Of a stretch of DNA of 64,000 bases, positions 1-10,539 are shown one piece after another. Origin of the DNA: Protula sp. h YS-2021 (lineage: Eukaryota; Annelida; Polychaeta; Sabellida; Serpulidae). The stretch spans positions 2,354,420-2,418,419 of the forward strand of contig OX457028.1 of assembly GCA_949752745.1 (NCBI GenBank). The letters run 5' to 3'. The notes under the pieces were generated by a model. That model ran no database searches and had not been told where the DNA came from. It was given only the letters and a program-made list of their open reading frames with translations. Position 1 is the stretch's first letter, and each line of letters begins with the position of its first letter. The translations under genes were made by a program, and so were the position numbers.

Positions 1-2041
1 CTAACATGTTGGCGCGGATGGGCTGCTCTTCGTCGCTGACAGGATTCTCCAACCGTCCTTGTTCTGTAGGATGAATGAAGACCGGGTAGTCTGACATCAT
101 TTGAAGTACTTTTGGAAACCAGAACTCACTTGGCCATTCGGGTACCACCAAAATCAGAACACATTTTTCGCTTTCTACTTTTTTAAGGACCTTTCCTATC
201 AGAGAAAAGGGAGGAAAGGCATATCCTTTAATCTGATTCCAGCTGAAACTCATTGCATCACATATTTTGGCTCCTGGATCTGGTTTCCAACTAGCATAAT
301 TTTCCAGTTGATTGTTCAGTCTAGAGGCAAATAAATCAAAGTTTGTCGGACCAAAACGATCTTGAATTTTGGCAAAAATGTGTGGATTCAATCTCCACTC
401 CATGTTGCTGTGAAACATTCTACTCAATTTATCTGCCTCTATATTTTGCTTCCCAGGTAAATGTGCTGCTATTAACCATATATTCCGGCTAATTGCCCAT
501 TCCCAGATGTCTCTTGTAATTTTGTAGCAATCTAATTTCCTTCCGCCTTGCTTTGATATGTATGTCACACATGTCGAATTATCAGACACCACTTTAATCG
601 AGATATACCTTCTCCCATTACACAGACTTTTGAGAGAGAAAAACACTGCCAAAAGCTCTTTGACATTAATATGCAATTTGAGCTCTAACTCTGTCCAGTG
701 ACCTCCAGTTTTTGTATTATCTACCCAGCCACCCCAACCAGTGTCTGATGCATCACAGTAAAGCACCAAATTTGGGGTTTTTGTTGCAACGCTTACATAA
801 GATGACTCAAGGTTTTCCAACCACCATCTTAAATCTTGTTTTGCTTGGTCCGATAATTTCATTTTAGCCTCATAATTTCCCTTTGTCCTTTTAAGTGCTA
901 GTATTTTTTCAATATCGATCCGTCTATAATAAAGACGGCCATAAGAAACACCTGGGAATGATGCAACTAACTTTCCTACTACTTTTGCAACACTTTGAAT
1001 GGATACTTGCTCTTGAGACAGAATCTGTGAAATAACCTGTATAATATCTTTAACTTTCTCATCTGTTAGCTTTACTGTCATTTCTATTGTATTTAGAACA
1101 AAACCAAGGTACACTAACATTTGAGTAGGTATCAAAACTGATTTTTCAGGATGGACAATAAACCCTGCTTTTGTGCTAATAAGAGCAGTTTCAACTACAT
1201 TCCGAAAACAACCTGCAAGTGTTTTTTCTATCAAAAAAGAGTCATCAATAAATGAAGTATTGAGGTATCCTCTCTTTCTCAGATTCCTAAACAACTTTTT
1301 CACTATTTTTGTGAAAACCCTTGGTCCAGAACTCAACCCATTTGGCAAACAATTATATTCATACTTTTGATTTTTAAAATTAAACCGTAGATATTTTCGA
1401 TGCGGTTTGTATATGCCGAGACAATAGTACGCGTTTTTGAAATCTATGCTTGCCATAAAAGCCCCAGGTGTCATCAAATCAATGGCAGTTTGAAGGCTTT
1501 GCATTTTGAAATGTTGATATTCAATATTTTCATTGAACTGCTTGAGATTTAAAATAACACGAACCCCGGAATCCTTTTTCGGTCTTATAAAGATATTTGA
1601 GATAAATTCCCCAGGATCTGGTTTGTTTGATACTGGCGAAATAATTTTTTGATCAAGCATTCTTGCTATCTCTTCCTCAATTTGAACTTGTTCCGTTACG
1701 GAAAATTTTATTTGTTTCGGAACATACGTCTGTTTAACTTCCTGAATCAAATCAAGTTTTAAGCCTTTTACTGTATCTATAACCCAAGGGTCTGTACTGA
1801 GGGTTTTCCAAAATTCTAAATGATTCTTAAGTCTGTCAGCTTTAAAAGAGGATGCCTCAACTCTGTAGTTTTTCAACATTACAGCAACGTTTTGCTCGAT
1901 TTCGTACCTACTTTCAGTAATGTCCTGGGATTCGCTACCCGGCTCTATTCCTGCCCTCTTCTTGTTTGTGTGAACGGCCTCGTCTGCCCTCTCGACTGAT
2001 AATGACCCCTTCTTTGGTATCTGGACCGGCTTAAAAAACCT
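1..2041 (-). CDS. DIRS reverse transcriptase-RNase H ORF (partial)
   Basis: An uninterrupted minus-strand frame runs from position 2041 to the window edge, more than 670 codons. It encodes an RT whose catalytic motif reads FIDDS (about 1240-1255), preceded by a palm segment with ASIDFKNAYY and PNGLSSGPRVF. An RNase H follows with LVLYCDASDTGWGGW and KELLAV, then a DNSTCVTYISKQGG segment. This order and these motifs match DIRS elements, which copy RNA into DNA for recombinase-mediated insertion. The frame has an in-frame stop at 2042-2044 and its first Met codon is about 60 codons in, so it probably has no start of its own. It overlaps the end of the Gag-like ORF by about 97 bases in the -1 frame. 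No stops were seen, so the copy looks young. The C-terminal part is outside the window. Confidence 0.88.
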
Positions 2042-3429
2042 CTACCTCGCGAAGGTCGGTAGTACCCGGTTCCCCTGTTATAATACGGTCGATAACCCGA
2101 TCCACTGCTGTAATATTGGCCTTCATAGGGATATTGTTTGCCAATATCCTTCGTGTTTTTTGTACATTCTTCTGCGTCTTTGAGTGATTTCGAAATATCA
2201 GAACCAAAAAGAAATTTGTCATATGTTTTTTGCGATGCCAAAGCCATGTATTTGCTATTCAAATTTGGCTTAATGAGATGTCGCCTAATCGTTGACAAAT
2301 CATCCATGATCTTTCCATTTACTGTTATTGCATCACATAATGTGTAACAAATATCAGATTTGACATGCTTCGGAATCTCCTTACTCATTTTGATTTGTTC
2401 AAGCGCTTTGAAATTAGCTATAGCAGAAACACCCACATTGTGTTGGATCATTTTCAGAAAGTAATCTCTCCTTTTCACTGGTTTTTTCAAGATTCTATTT
2501 ACCTCAGGATTAACCAATTTCCCAGACAATAAATCTATATTCTGGGGCTCAAGATAGGTTTCTTTTATTTTAGTGATATGCTCAGATTCGATCTCTTGGC
2601 CAAAACATTTTCGCGCAAATTTTGTATGCTTTTCTGAAAAAGGCGGTCCTTTCTTTGTGGACATGTTTTCCCGAAAGAAAATTTCTTCTTCGTATGAATC
2701 ATCTGAATTCATTTGTTCTTCTGTATCAGTGCTCAGTTCATGAACCTTTCTCTTTTTGTTTTTTGGCTTTACCAAATTTGCATTTTCATCAGCACTTTCA
2801 TTGTCAGAAATGAAATCTGAGAAATCATTTGGGTAACCGATATCAACACTTTCTGGCTCAGCATGTTCTTGGTTCCCTGCGGATTGAGTTTCAATGAGAT
2901 TCAACAATTCGCCAATTTTTTCTTGTTGCATTTTTGCAATTTCCCTGAGCTCCATAAGCTCATTTTCACTCGTATTGGTTTTACTGGTTTTGCCTGTTGT
3001 TCGTTTATCACTGCTTTTAGCAGTACTCGATTCTGAGTTACTATGCTCCGTCATATTTTCTTTTGTCTGAGTTGTTACTTCAGTTCTTTTAGAAAAGTCA
3101 CTTCTATCAAGTTTCGACTTTTTGGGAGACACACATGTGTCTCCAGCACTATTTCTTGAAAGTGAGCTCGATCTGAAAAGACTATCTTTGTCTTTTTCTT
3201 CACTTGATTTTCCAGTACTTAGACTAGCTGACCTTCTTTTCTTTCGGTCTTTATCCCTTTGAATTTTATCATACGCATTATCAAGCAAAGCTTGATCAAA
3301 AAAATCACTTTCTTTAGCCATATTGGAGTTAAAAGGTAAATACTGGCCTAACTCCAGCCAATACCGTACGCGTATATGGTTAACTATTTGAGCGATAATC
3401 TGAGATTTACTGTTTAAACTCGAAAACAA
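1945..3429 (-). CDS. DIRS Gag-like ORF1
   Basis: A 494-codon frame directly upstream of the RT frame. The N-terminal third is Lys/Arg/Ser-rich and low in complexity. A Leu/Glu-rich stretch near residues 160-185 could form a coiled coil. The last 55 residues are an Arg/Gly/Tyr/Gln-rich tail that probably binds nucleic acid; no zinc knuckle is visible, as is usual for DIRS ORF1. An alternative start is the Met near residue 37 (MAKESDFF). The role, packaging of element RNA, is inferred from position and composition. It ends at TAG (1945-1947) after overlapping the RT frame. Confidence 0.8.
   Translation of the reverse strand: MFSSLNSKSQIIAQIVNHIRVRYWLELGQYLPFNSNMAKESDFFDQALLDNAYDKIQRDKDRKKRRSASLSTGKSSEEKDKDSLFRSSSLSRNSAGDTCVSPKKSKLDRSDFSKRTEVTTQTKENMTEHSNSESSTAKSSDKRTTGKTSKTNTSENELMELREIAKMQQEKIGELLNLIETQSAGNQEHAEPESVDIGYPNDFSDFISDNESADENANLVKPKNKKRKVHELSTDTEEQMNSDDSYEEEIFFRENMSTKKGPPFSEKHTKFARKCFGQEIESEHITKIKETYLEPQNIDLLSGKLVNPEVNRILKKPVKRRDYFLKMIQHNVGVSAIANFKALEQIKMSKEIPKHVKSDICYTLCDAITVNGKIMDDLSTIRRHLIKPNLNSKYMALASQKTYDKFLFGSDISKSLKDAEECTKNTKDIGKQYPYEGQYYSSGSGYRPYYNRGTGYYRPSRGRGFLSRSRYQRRGHYQSRGQTRPFTQTRRGQE
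2032..2038 (-). promoter_or_regulatory. Candidate -1 frameshift heptamer T TTT TTA
   Basis: On the minus strand the ORF1 codons GGT TTT TTA place a T TTT TTA heptamer in the zero-frame register required for -1 slippage (X XXY YYZ). Slipping back one base continues directly into the open RT frame (TTT TTT AAG CCG). The RT frame is closed by TAG only four bases upstream, at 2042-2044, so it opens essentially at this point. The same heptamer is used for Gag-Pol frameshifting in lentiviruses. Use here is inferred, and I did not identify a downstream stimulatory structure. Confidence 0.6.
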
Positions 3430-3789
3430 ACTTAAGCGTGGGCTAACTTTGCCCTAATCCTAGTAAAATTGTTGATTTTATTTAAATATAAACTGTCTTT
3501 ATATATACCTCAACTTGTAAGCAGTTCCAAGTTTATTCACATTTGCTTTCCCAAAACACGTGTTGATGAAAATTAATAGCCATAACAAAGGCAATACTAT
3601 TTTCCGTAAAACTCAAAAAATAACAACCTGAAAGATAAATTAAAATAAAGATTACAACGAAAACTTTTAAATTAATTCTTTCGTGACCTCTTGCCTCGTG
3701 GCAATCTTAGCTCACAATGGCCTCTATCGGCGATCTACTCAAATCTCAGGTCTTCTCTTATCCCGAAAATGTTTATTTTCGGATACAGA

Positions 3790-4330
3790 ATTGATCAATT
3801 ATCTGAGTATATATTTTACCGATAATCAATAACCACTTTAGTTGAATCCGCACAAAGTACCCATACACGCGCCTTAAAGTCGGACTGTAGAAGCCAAATC
3901 ACACTTTGGGCATTCCAAATAAAATGCGAAAAAATTCTGCGTTTCAAATACAAACTAACCGGATTAAATGAAAGAAATGATAGAGAAATTTCACATAAAT
4001 GTCATATTTCTCTTGCACAAAAGTGAAATCGTGTTTTCAACGAACCGTACGCTATTTTAAACATTTATTTAAAGGTTTAACAAATAGTTCTCAGTTTCAA
4101 TTTCTTTTATGTTCCGAGTATGGGCTGTTTTTTTCCTATACTTCTATCATTTCTTTCATTTTTACCCCGTTCCCTTGCATTCGAAATTCAAATTTCTTGC
4201 GCATTTTATTCGAAACACGCTTCCAAGTAGTCCCAGTTGACTCCCACCTCCACAGAAGCGGTACGCTACAAAGTTTCCACGCATCGCTTCAAAGACTCGC
4301 TGTATAACACACAAGTCTCAAAGATTACGT
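3790..4330. repeat. Foldback-family fragment (left)
   Basis: Related to the foldback at 5470-6912: it shares a 'hydra-like' flank with the phrases AAGCGGTACGCTAC and a block about accession to a stop-ridden repeat near 4250-4310. The right counterpart continues at 52800-53520. No gene was recognised. The left end is cut by the DIRS insertion. Confidence 0.5.
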
Positions 4331-4339
4331 AAAGGCATG

Positions 4340-5335
4340 GATGGAGTCCTGTCTGCGTAATTGGGGTGCAAGCATGAAGATTTGCGATGCCCGGTCTGAT
4401 ACGTCAAATCAGACTACCTCCTTCCCGAGCGATCTAAAATCGGCCCGCGTGGTTACTCACAGTACACACTAAGCCCCTTGGCTCCCTCATATCATTTCTA
4501 CGCTGATGGCTCCGGACTAGAGAAAAGACTTTGATCCTAAATGCCCCGTAGAGCAACATATCACAACAAAACAGGTTGAGGATACTTTTAACGACGTTGG
4601 TGGCTGGATGACTTCGAACAAGTTAAAAGTTAAACAAAGGTTATGATTATTTCTAGTGCTCACAGTGAAAAGCTCATGAAAGTAGATTCGCTTGGTCTGG
4701 ATAATGAAGTCGTTCTGCGCTCCAATACGGTGCGTACCTTCGGGGTCCACATAAGACTTCGCCCTAGCTATGGATACGCATGTAAGTTCAGTTGTACGAA
4801 CCTGTTTTTACTACTTCACGTAGATTCGTGATGTGAAAGCAAGACTCACTGAGGATGCTACAAAGATCTTAGTTCATTCATTGATCAGTAGGATAGACTA
4901 CTGCAACAGTCTTCTGATAAATCTCCCCAAAAAAGCAAATACGGCGTCTCCAACGAATCCTCGACGAGTTGACTCGTGTAATTAAACTTTCACGCGAAGA
5001 AACAACAAATCAGAAATTAATGGTATTACACTGGCTGAGAGTTGAGCAATGAATAGATTTCAACGTTGCTCTCCTTATGCATCAAGCTCTTCAAGACAAA
5101 GCCCCATCGTATATCAAGGATATTCTGAGACCATATATCTCACGTTGTCCACTTCGGACCAACGAACAGTTATTCTTAGTAGAATGCCGCTCTGACAATC
5201 ACTATGGCGACAGGGCACTCGAAAAAAAAACGCGGCTTCGAGAATATGGAATAGATTGTCCTTATCTATTAGACGTGAAACTGACATTTTAGTGTTCAAG
5301 AGATTGTTAAAAACATATCTTTGTAAAAAAGCGTA
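4340..5335 (+). pseudogene. Decayed LINE RT C-terminal half (left copy)
   Basis: Plus-strand frames with several breaks resemble the end of an L2/CR1-type LINE ORF2. Near 4500 there is YHFYADG, a changed version of the YADD catalytic motif, then WMTSNKLKVK near 4610. Near 5030 is LHWLRVEQ followed by an in-frame stop, then IDFNVALLMHQALQDKAPSY (from about 5058), which corresponds to the conserved C-terminal LHWLP region of the family. Loss of the second Asp of the motif and the stops make it inactive. The mirror copy at 50060-50930 keeps the LHWLR segment open. Confidence 0.75.
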
Positions 5336-5469
5336 TCTAGTCTAGTCAATCAGTGATTTTACTATACACTTTAGCATGTATAGATTTATGGATTTTATTA
5401 CATTTCAATGTTTCGCTTAAGGTTTTAGCCCTTGTAGGCGCGTTACAAATACGGATTTAATATTTATTT

Positions 5470-6912
5470 GTTAAGTAAGTCAACTGCACTTGTTTTGAGG
5501 CACCCTTGTGGCTACTCTGTGCGAGATTCAACGACCCATAAGTCTTCACTGCCATTTGCTAAAGGCCCTCAAAGTGCAACGGTAATGATATACAACGTCT
5601 GTGTTATGCTTTCTTTAAAAGTAAGAAATAATACGGAAATAACCAAAAAATCTTCCGCAATAATTGGCATTTGTTTGTATCCAGGGAGCATAGTTTATTA
5701 CGTGAAAGAGAAACAATAATTTTTGTAATTATCCATCAAAAAACTTTTGAACTGATATTTCAAAAAGAACGTAAAAAATAAAACGTCAAATATTGTGGGA
5801 AAACAAAATAAATTTATACCTAGCTCTGCATTTATCAACTATTTTAGTATATATTTTACAAATAAACTATGACCCCTTTATTTAAATTTTTGGCCATGTG
5901 ACATTTAAAGGCCGGAATGTAAGCAAACATTTGACAGGTTGGTGCGGAAGCTAATTTTTCTGTACTTTTATGAACAAATAAAAAATATACAGCTCACTAA
6001 AATTGTGCCTGTTTGTAAAAAGGGTATTTTATGCATGAACTTTCAGTAAATGTTTGAATTATTGGGACTGGTATGTAGGATTCGTGCCTCAGAACATTCA
6101 AAGCTGATCCCTATTAGCGTAACAATGTAAGGCTTCGTAGCTCTGGCAGAGAGATATACATGTCAGAGCTGACTCGGAGCTAGCTCCGAGTAGCTCTAAC
6201 TTGTATAACATCGTATATCTCTCTGTCAGAGCTACGAAGCCTTCCATTGTTCCACTAATAGGGCTCAACTTCACATGTTCTGAGGCAAGAATCCTGCATA
6301 CCAGTCCGTATTATTCAAACATTTACAGAAAGTTCATGCTCAATACGCGCTTTTTGTAAAACAGGCACAGTTTTTAGTGAGCTGTATATCTTTTATTTGT
6401 TCATTAAAGTGCAGAAAAAATAGCTTCCGCATCCACCTGTCAAATGTTTGTTTACATTCTGGCCTTTAAATGTCAAGTGACTAAAGTCAAGGGACCGAAA
6501 ATTGAAATAAAGGGGTTATAGTTTATTTGGAGAATACATATTAAATAGTTGATAGACGCAGAATTACGTATAAATTTATTTGGTACACCCGCCATGTTTG
6601 ACTTTTTATGTTTACGTTCTTTTGAAATATCAATTTAAAAGTTTTTTTGGTGGATAATTGCAAAAAATTATTGTTACTCTTTCACGTAATAAAGTATGCT
6701 CCCTGTATATTAACAAATGTCATTTATTGCGGGAGATTTTGGGTTATTTCCGCATTATTTTCTTTTAAAGAAAGCGTAACACAGAAGTTGTCTATGATTA
6801 CCGTTGTACTTTGAGGGCCTTAAGCAAATGCCAATAAAAACCTATGGGTCGTTGAATCTCGCACAAAGTAGCCGCAGGGGTGCCTCAAAGCGAGCGCAGT
6901 TGACTTGCTTAT
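5470..6912. mobile_element. 1.4-kb foldback element (left copy)
   Basis: The first half (5470-6180) pairs with the reverse complement of the second half (6182-6912), giving arms of about 700 bp. The symmetry centre is the perfect palindrome CTCGGAGCTAGCTCCGAG at 6173-6190. Flanking it on both sides are copies of GAGAGATATA and GAGCTACGAAGCC. No coding frame was found. The arms differ by scattered substitutions, so the halves have diverged. Large terminal inverted repeats with almost no interior define a foldback-type element; the transposase that mobilised it is unknown. Confidence 0.85.
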
Positions 6913-7006
6913 CGTTATATAGCGAGGCTTTGAAGCGGTGCCTGGAAACTTTTTAGCGCACCGCTTCTTGGAGCTAACTCGGAGCTAGGGACTAACTTAA
7001 GAGTAT

Positions 7007-7207
7007 ATGAGCAATTTTATGTGTTCTCAAACGTACACTACACACATAATGTCAAACATTTGTAACAGACCCCCGTTTGCAAGAGATTTTTACTACCGAG
7101 GCCTACTTTATAGAATGGGTCCACAAGGACCACAGTCCCAGAAGGTTCGTCCTTACAGACCGTATTATCGCTCATTTCAGTTTCAAACCTTGTGTTGCTC
7201 ATTCTGA
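7007..7207 (+). other. Short frame kept in both arms, probably not a gene
   Basis: A 66-codon frame is present in both arms (mirror at 47917-48117) with a few residue changes. I recognise no domain, and conservation is no higher than in the surrounding non-coding sequence. It is listed because it is the only frame of note between the foldback and the 21-bp hairpin. Confidence 0.15.
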
Positions 7208-7501
7208 ACTATTTTAAACTTTTTTCAAGCAGAAATAACAGCAACCTAATATAAATTATGCTCACCTTTTGTGATTTCTGTCATATAAAAAAGTTTAAAA
7301 AATTTCCATCTCGCTCCTTCTGTTGCAATGCATTGTGGGACAGTCACGGTGTGTGGACAAACTGTCGAGGGTCGTAAATATAACTCTTCACAGTGGTTGT
7401 GGGTAACAATTTCAAATTTCGAACGATTTTTTCCTTTCAATATCTAGCGGCGGATAAAAGAGGGGTTCAGGGGTTGCGCCCCCCTAAATCCGAATAAAAT
7501 A

Positions 7502-7551
7502 GAAGTAGGGCATGCATGCGCTGACTTAAGAGCGCATGCATGCCCTACTTC
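7502..7551. repeat. Perfect 21-bp stem hairpin
   Basis: GAAGTAGGGCATGCATGCGC and one more base pair form a 21-bp perfect stem around the 8-base loop GACTTAAG. The same hairpin, without a mismatch in the stem, lies at 47573-47622. It sits beside a block rich in G and C runs (7450-7500) next to the MITE end at 7705. Confidence 0.8.
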
Positions 7552-7699
7552 CACTCTGGCTCAAGTTGAACCCCGCCCCCTCCCTTTGTACCCCAACTGA
7601 TATCTGCTCCTAGGTGAAAAAATATTTGGCTAATAAAAGGAACAGATGTTTGAAAATAGATTAATTATTTGACATTTTATCATCTGACTATCAAAACTG

Positions 7700-7890
7700 T
7701 AGAACATAGTCCAACAACCAACCTCTACGGCGGTTCGGCACGTTGTGTGTAACACCTTTTTACTCCGCAGACCCACTGGGCATTCCTCGCAAAATAGTAC
7801 TCATAAAAGAGAGGCACCACTTTTAAAAATATGTTCAAGAACCATCCTCCACGGCTGTTCGGCCTATTGTGTATAATACCTTTTTCTCTT
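7700..7890 (+). mobile_element. Fragment of long-TIR MITE family (left)
   Basis: Carries GTCCAACAACCAACCTCTA and CTCATAAAAGAGAGG, which also occur in both terminal repeats of the complete element at 25010-25735. A second partial block (CCATCCTCCACGGCTGTTCG) follows at about 7850. It has the look of an eroded copy. The mirror copy is at 47270-47420. Confidence 0.6.
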
Positions 7891-7919
7891 TCTCATTAAT
7901 TGACAATATCTTTACTAAC

Positions 7920-8600
7920 ACTTTTTGTAATGATTATTTAAATGGTGTTTTAATAAGTGATGTGAGGGTTCATCTGTGAATTTTTACTGTATGGCAAACA
8001 AAGCTAAGAAATATAAGTGATGAGGCAGTACTAGCATTTAAAAAAGAATTAGGAATCATGTAATTGGGAAAATGTATTAGCCACCTCTAATATAAATAAA
8101 GCTTATGCTATGTTTGTTGATAAATTTAAAATACAGTATGATAAAAACTGTCCATGGAAATTTGTAAGCAAAAATGTAAAACGTACACATAAGCCATGGA
8201 TGAATTTGTCTTGATAAATGTTTGCCATTAAAAGGTAAATTACACAAAAAGAATTTATTAGATGTAGAAACATAAGGATCACAAAGAACGAAAATAAGTT
8301 TAAAAAGTACACAGTTGAGTTAAATTCTATCCTAAGACATTGTAAAAGAAATATCATACTAAATTATTGGAAACACAATATGGCGATGTTAAAGGCACTT
8401 GGAAAATTTTCAATTCTATCTTAAAGCGTGAACAACAAACTACTAACTTTCCTGTCTCATTTTATAATTCAAAAGGTGTGAAAGTCAGTGGCAAAAAGCA
8501 TATTGTAAACGGATGTAATAATTTTTTTGTAAATGTAGGTCCTACTCTTGCTCAGAAAATTGAAATTGATATCATTCCAGTTTAAACTACTGCTCTCAGC
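7920..8600 (+). pseudogene. Decayed LINE fragment, endonuclease end to RT start (left)
   Basis: The open part at 8367-8585 reads TWKIFNSILKRE, then NGCNNFFVNVGPTLAQKIE, the segment that links endonuclease and RT in LINE ORF2 proteins (family pattern 'FNKFFVNVGPxLA'). Before it, stop-ridden frames near 7930 read NDYLNGVLISDV, like the end of the endonuclease domain. The RT itself is missing. The mirror copy is at 46550-47225. Confidence 0.7.
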
Positions 8601-8980
8601 TTCTTGCCGCCTGCTCGCAAATATGTTTTGCCGTGTTGTAATTGAAAAATTAATTGAATTAAAAAAATACATAAGGATGAACTAGACGTACTGAAGTTTA
8701 TCAGATCCAGATTTCATCTTTCTAGCCCTAACGGCCTCTGACTAGTTCCACGGACAAACTAAAACAAACGGAAAAACATGCCACAACTGCGACTAAAATT
8801 TTCGTACAAATTCACTACACTAGGGGATTTTGGCAAATCTAGAAGTGTAAAAGTAAGAAACTAAAGGTAAACACGCTAAAAATTGTTTACTCTATCAAGC
8901 TAGTTTATCCAGAAAGTTCATTGTGATGACTAGTGTAGCTAGCTGAGATAAAACAACAACCTCATTTCGCTAGCGAAATG

Positions 8981-9442
8981 TTAAACACTTGACAAAAAAT
9001 GCAAAAATACTTTCTTCAATGGGTTATTTCTTGAATAATATATTGCAAACAACACAGCTAGTGTTTGGTTTGTTGACTTAAGGTTTTATTGACTGCTCAG
9101 GCATACGCCATGTTATCTATTTACGCAGTGAGAGCTCGAACAAAGCTGAGCAACTGTGTGTTCTGTGCTGAGCGTTAAATGCTCCGCATTTACTTGCAAA
9201 AATACACTCTTTTCACATGACGTTTTAAACAAGAAAACAAAATCGAAGGCGAAAATAAAAAGTGTCATGTACACGTTCATATCAAGTTCTACCTAATTCC
9301 TAAGTTTCGTGGCCCTAAGACCCGTAGTTCCAGTGGAGGAGATGACACGGGAAATCCGATCACTGTCAAGAAAAAAAGATACCAACGGCTACTCGCAAAA
9401 ATTCAAAAGGCCCTTGCAAGCCAAAGGTTTGTCAAGTGTTAA
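8981..9442. mobile_element. TTAA-flanked MITE (left copy)
   Basis: Bounded by TTAA at 8981-8984 and 9439-9442, with inverted ends ACACTTGACAAA and TTTGTCAAGTG. TTAA duplication is the hallmark of piggyBac-type insertion. The interior has no long frame. Other copies: 45684-46146 (mirror) and 51779-52248 inside the hAT-like element, so the family has moved more than once. Confidence 0.75.
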
Positions 9443-10435
9443 AAAAACAGATATGGCGGAGAATATGACTTCCATATTGAAATAGCTAGCAACATTCGTG
9501 GAACTATCTGTTCTTTTACTTAAAAAACTGGCTACCTAGTAACACTTTCAAGTTGCTGGCCAACAGAAAAGAAACATATTTTTTAACATGGCGCGTCTTT
9601 GAAAGGAAAAGCAGAGTTAAATAATCGTTTTGGGTCATTTATAGCTAAATAAAGCAAACATAAAATGTCTGGCAATTAAGTACCTTTTATTTACAATGAC
9701 TTTGGAGAATCACATACCATGGTTTTAGTCACACTTCTAAAAAAGATTCTAGCACAAAAAAACTTGGATTAGCTTAAGTAATGGGGGGGGGGCGTTTGGG
9801 AACAAGTCAGTTCCATGCTAATTGTGTTAAACGCGCCAGAGGAGTACTTTATTTCTGCACGCCGAGTTTTCTGCTAAGCGATTTTTAATGAAAGGTTTTC
9901 CGAAATATTGCAAACACAATTCAAGAGTTGGTATCGGTCTAGGTTATACGCAAGTCCTAGTCAAATGCACTTAGCAGGTGAACTGTGGAAAATATATCTT
10001 TGTTCCTTGATCTAGAAATAAAAAATATCCGGGTTTATAAAAGAAAATAATGCGTTTTAACTTGGCGGTCCAGGGATATGCATGGTAATTCATATGGGAA
10101 TTTACACGGGATAGGTGAGATGCAAAAACACACAAGATAAAGTTTTTTAATCAGCATGATGCGTAATTTGTAACAGGTTGCAAAAACATCATGTGAAATA
10201 TTGCATGGTATTAAGCAGTTTTTTTAGAAAACAGAGTAGAAACAATATAGCTACTGAAATTCATGGATTATTGGTGATGGGCATAGTAAAAAATATTGCC
10301 AATGTCATTGCCAAAACTGCCAATATCCAGCACAGTAGAATAATCCGGTTATAATAGTTATAATTTCAACCCTAATTAAATAAGGTGATTCAATCCTCTG
10401 GCATCACTGGTAATAAAGAAATAAAGTCACTTTGA
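9443..10435. other. No gene seen
   Basis: AT-rich sequence with short homopolymers and a G10 run near 9783. I see no frame with domain content, no RNA gene and no element ends. It is conserved in the mirror arm (44705-45683) at the background level. Confidence 0.5.
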
Positions 10436-10523
10436 CTGATCTCCTGGGGAAGAAATGAACCTCACGGAGTATCCTTGAGCTGATCTCCTGGGGAAGAAAT
10501 GAACCTCACGGAGTATCCTTGGA
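10436..10523. repeat. 44-bp tandem duplication (left)
   Basis: Two head-to-tail units begin with CTGATCTCCTGGGGAAGAA at 10436 and 10480 and are almost identical. The same two-unit structure is at 44617-44704, so the duplication predates the split of the two arms. Confidence 0.85.
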
Positions 10524-10539
10524 GATGATTGTATAAAAT

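Larger units (their letters stand above)
1..3788 (-). mobile_element. DIRS-type retrotransposon, 5' part
   Basis: Two overlapping minus-strand frames, a Gag-like protein and an RT-RNase H protein, identify a DIRS-group element. This group integrates with a tyrosine recombinase rather than a DDE integrase. The recombinase and any methyltransferase would lie to the left of the window and are not seen. The outer edge at about 3788 is placed by comparison with the right arm. Both arms share sequence up to AATTGATCAATT (3789-3800), after which the right arm (52955 on) continues into a foldback repeat and the left enters this element. The element therefore sits inside a foldback copy and is absent from the other arm. 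Confidence 0.85.
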
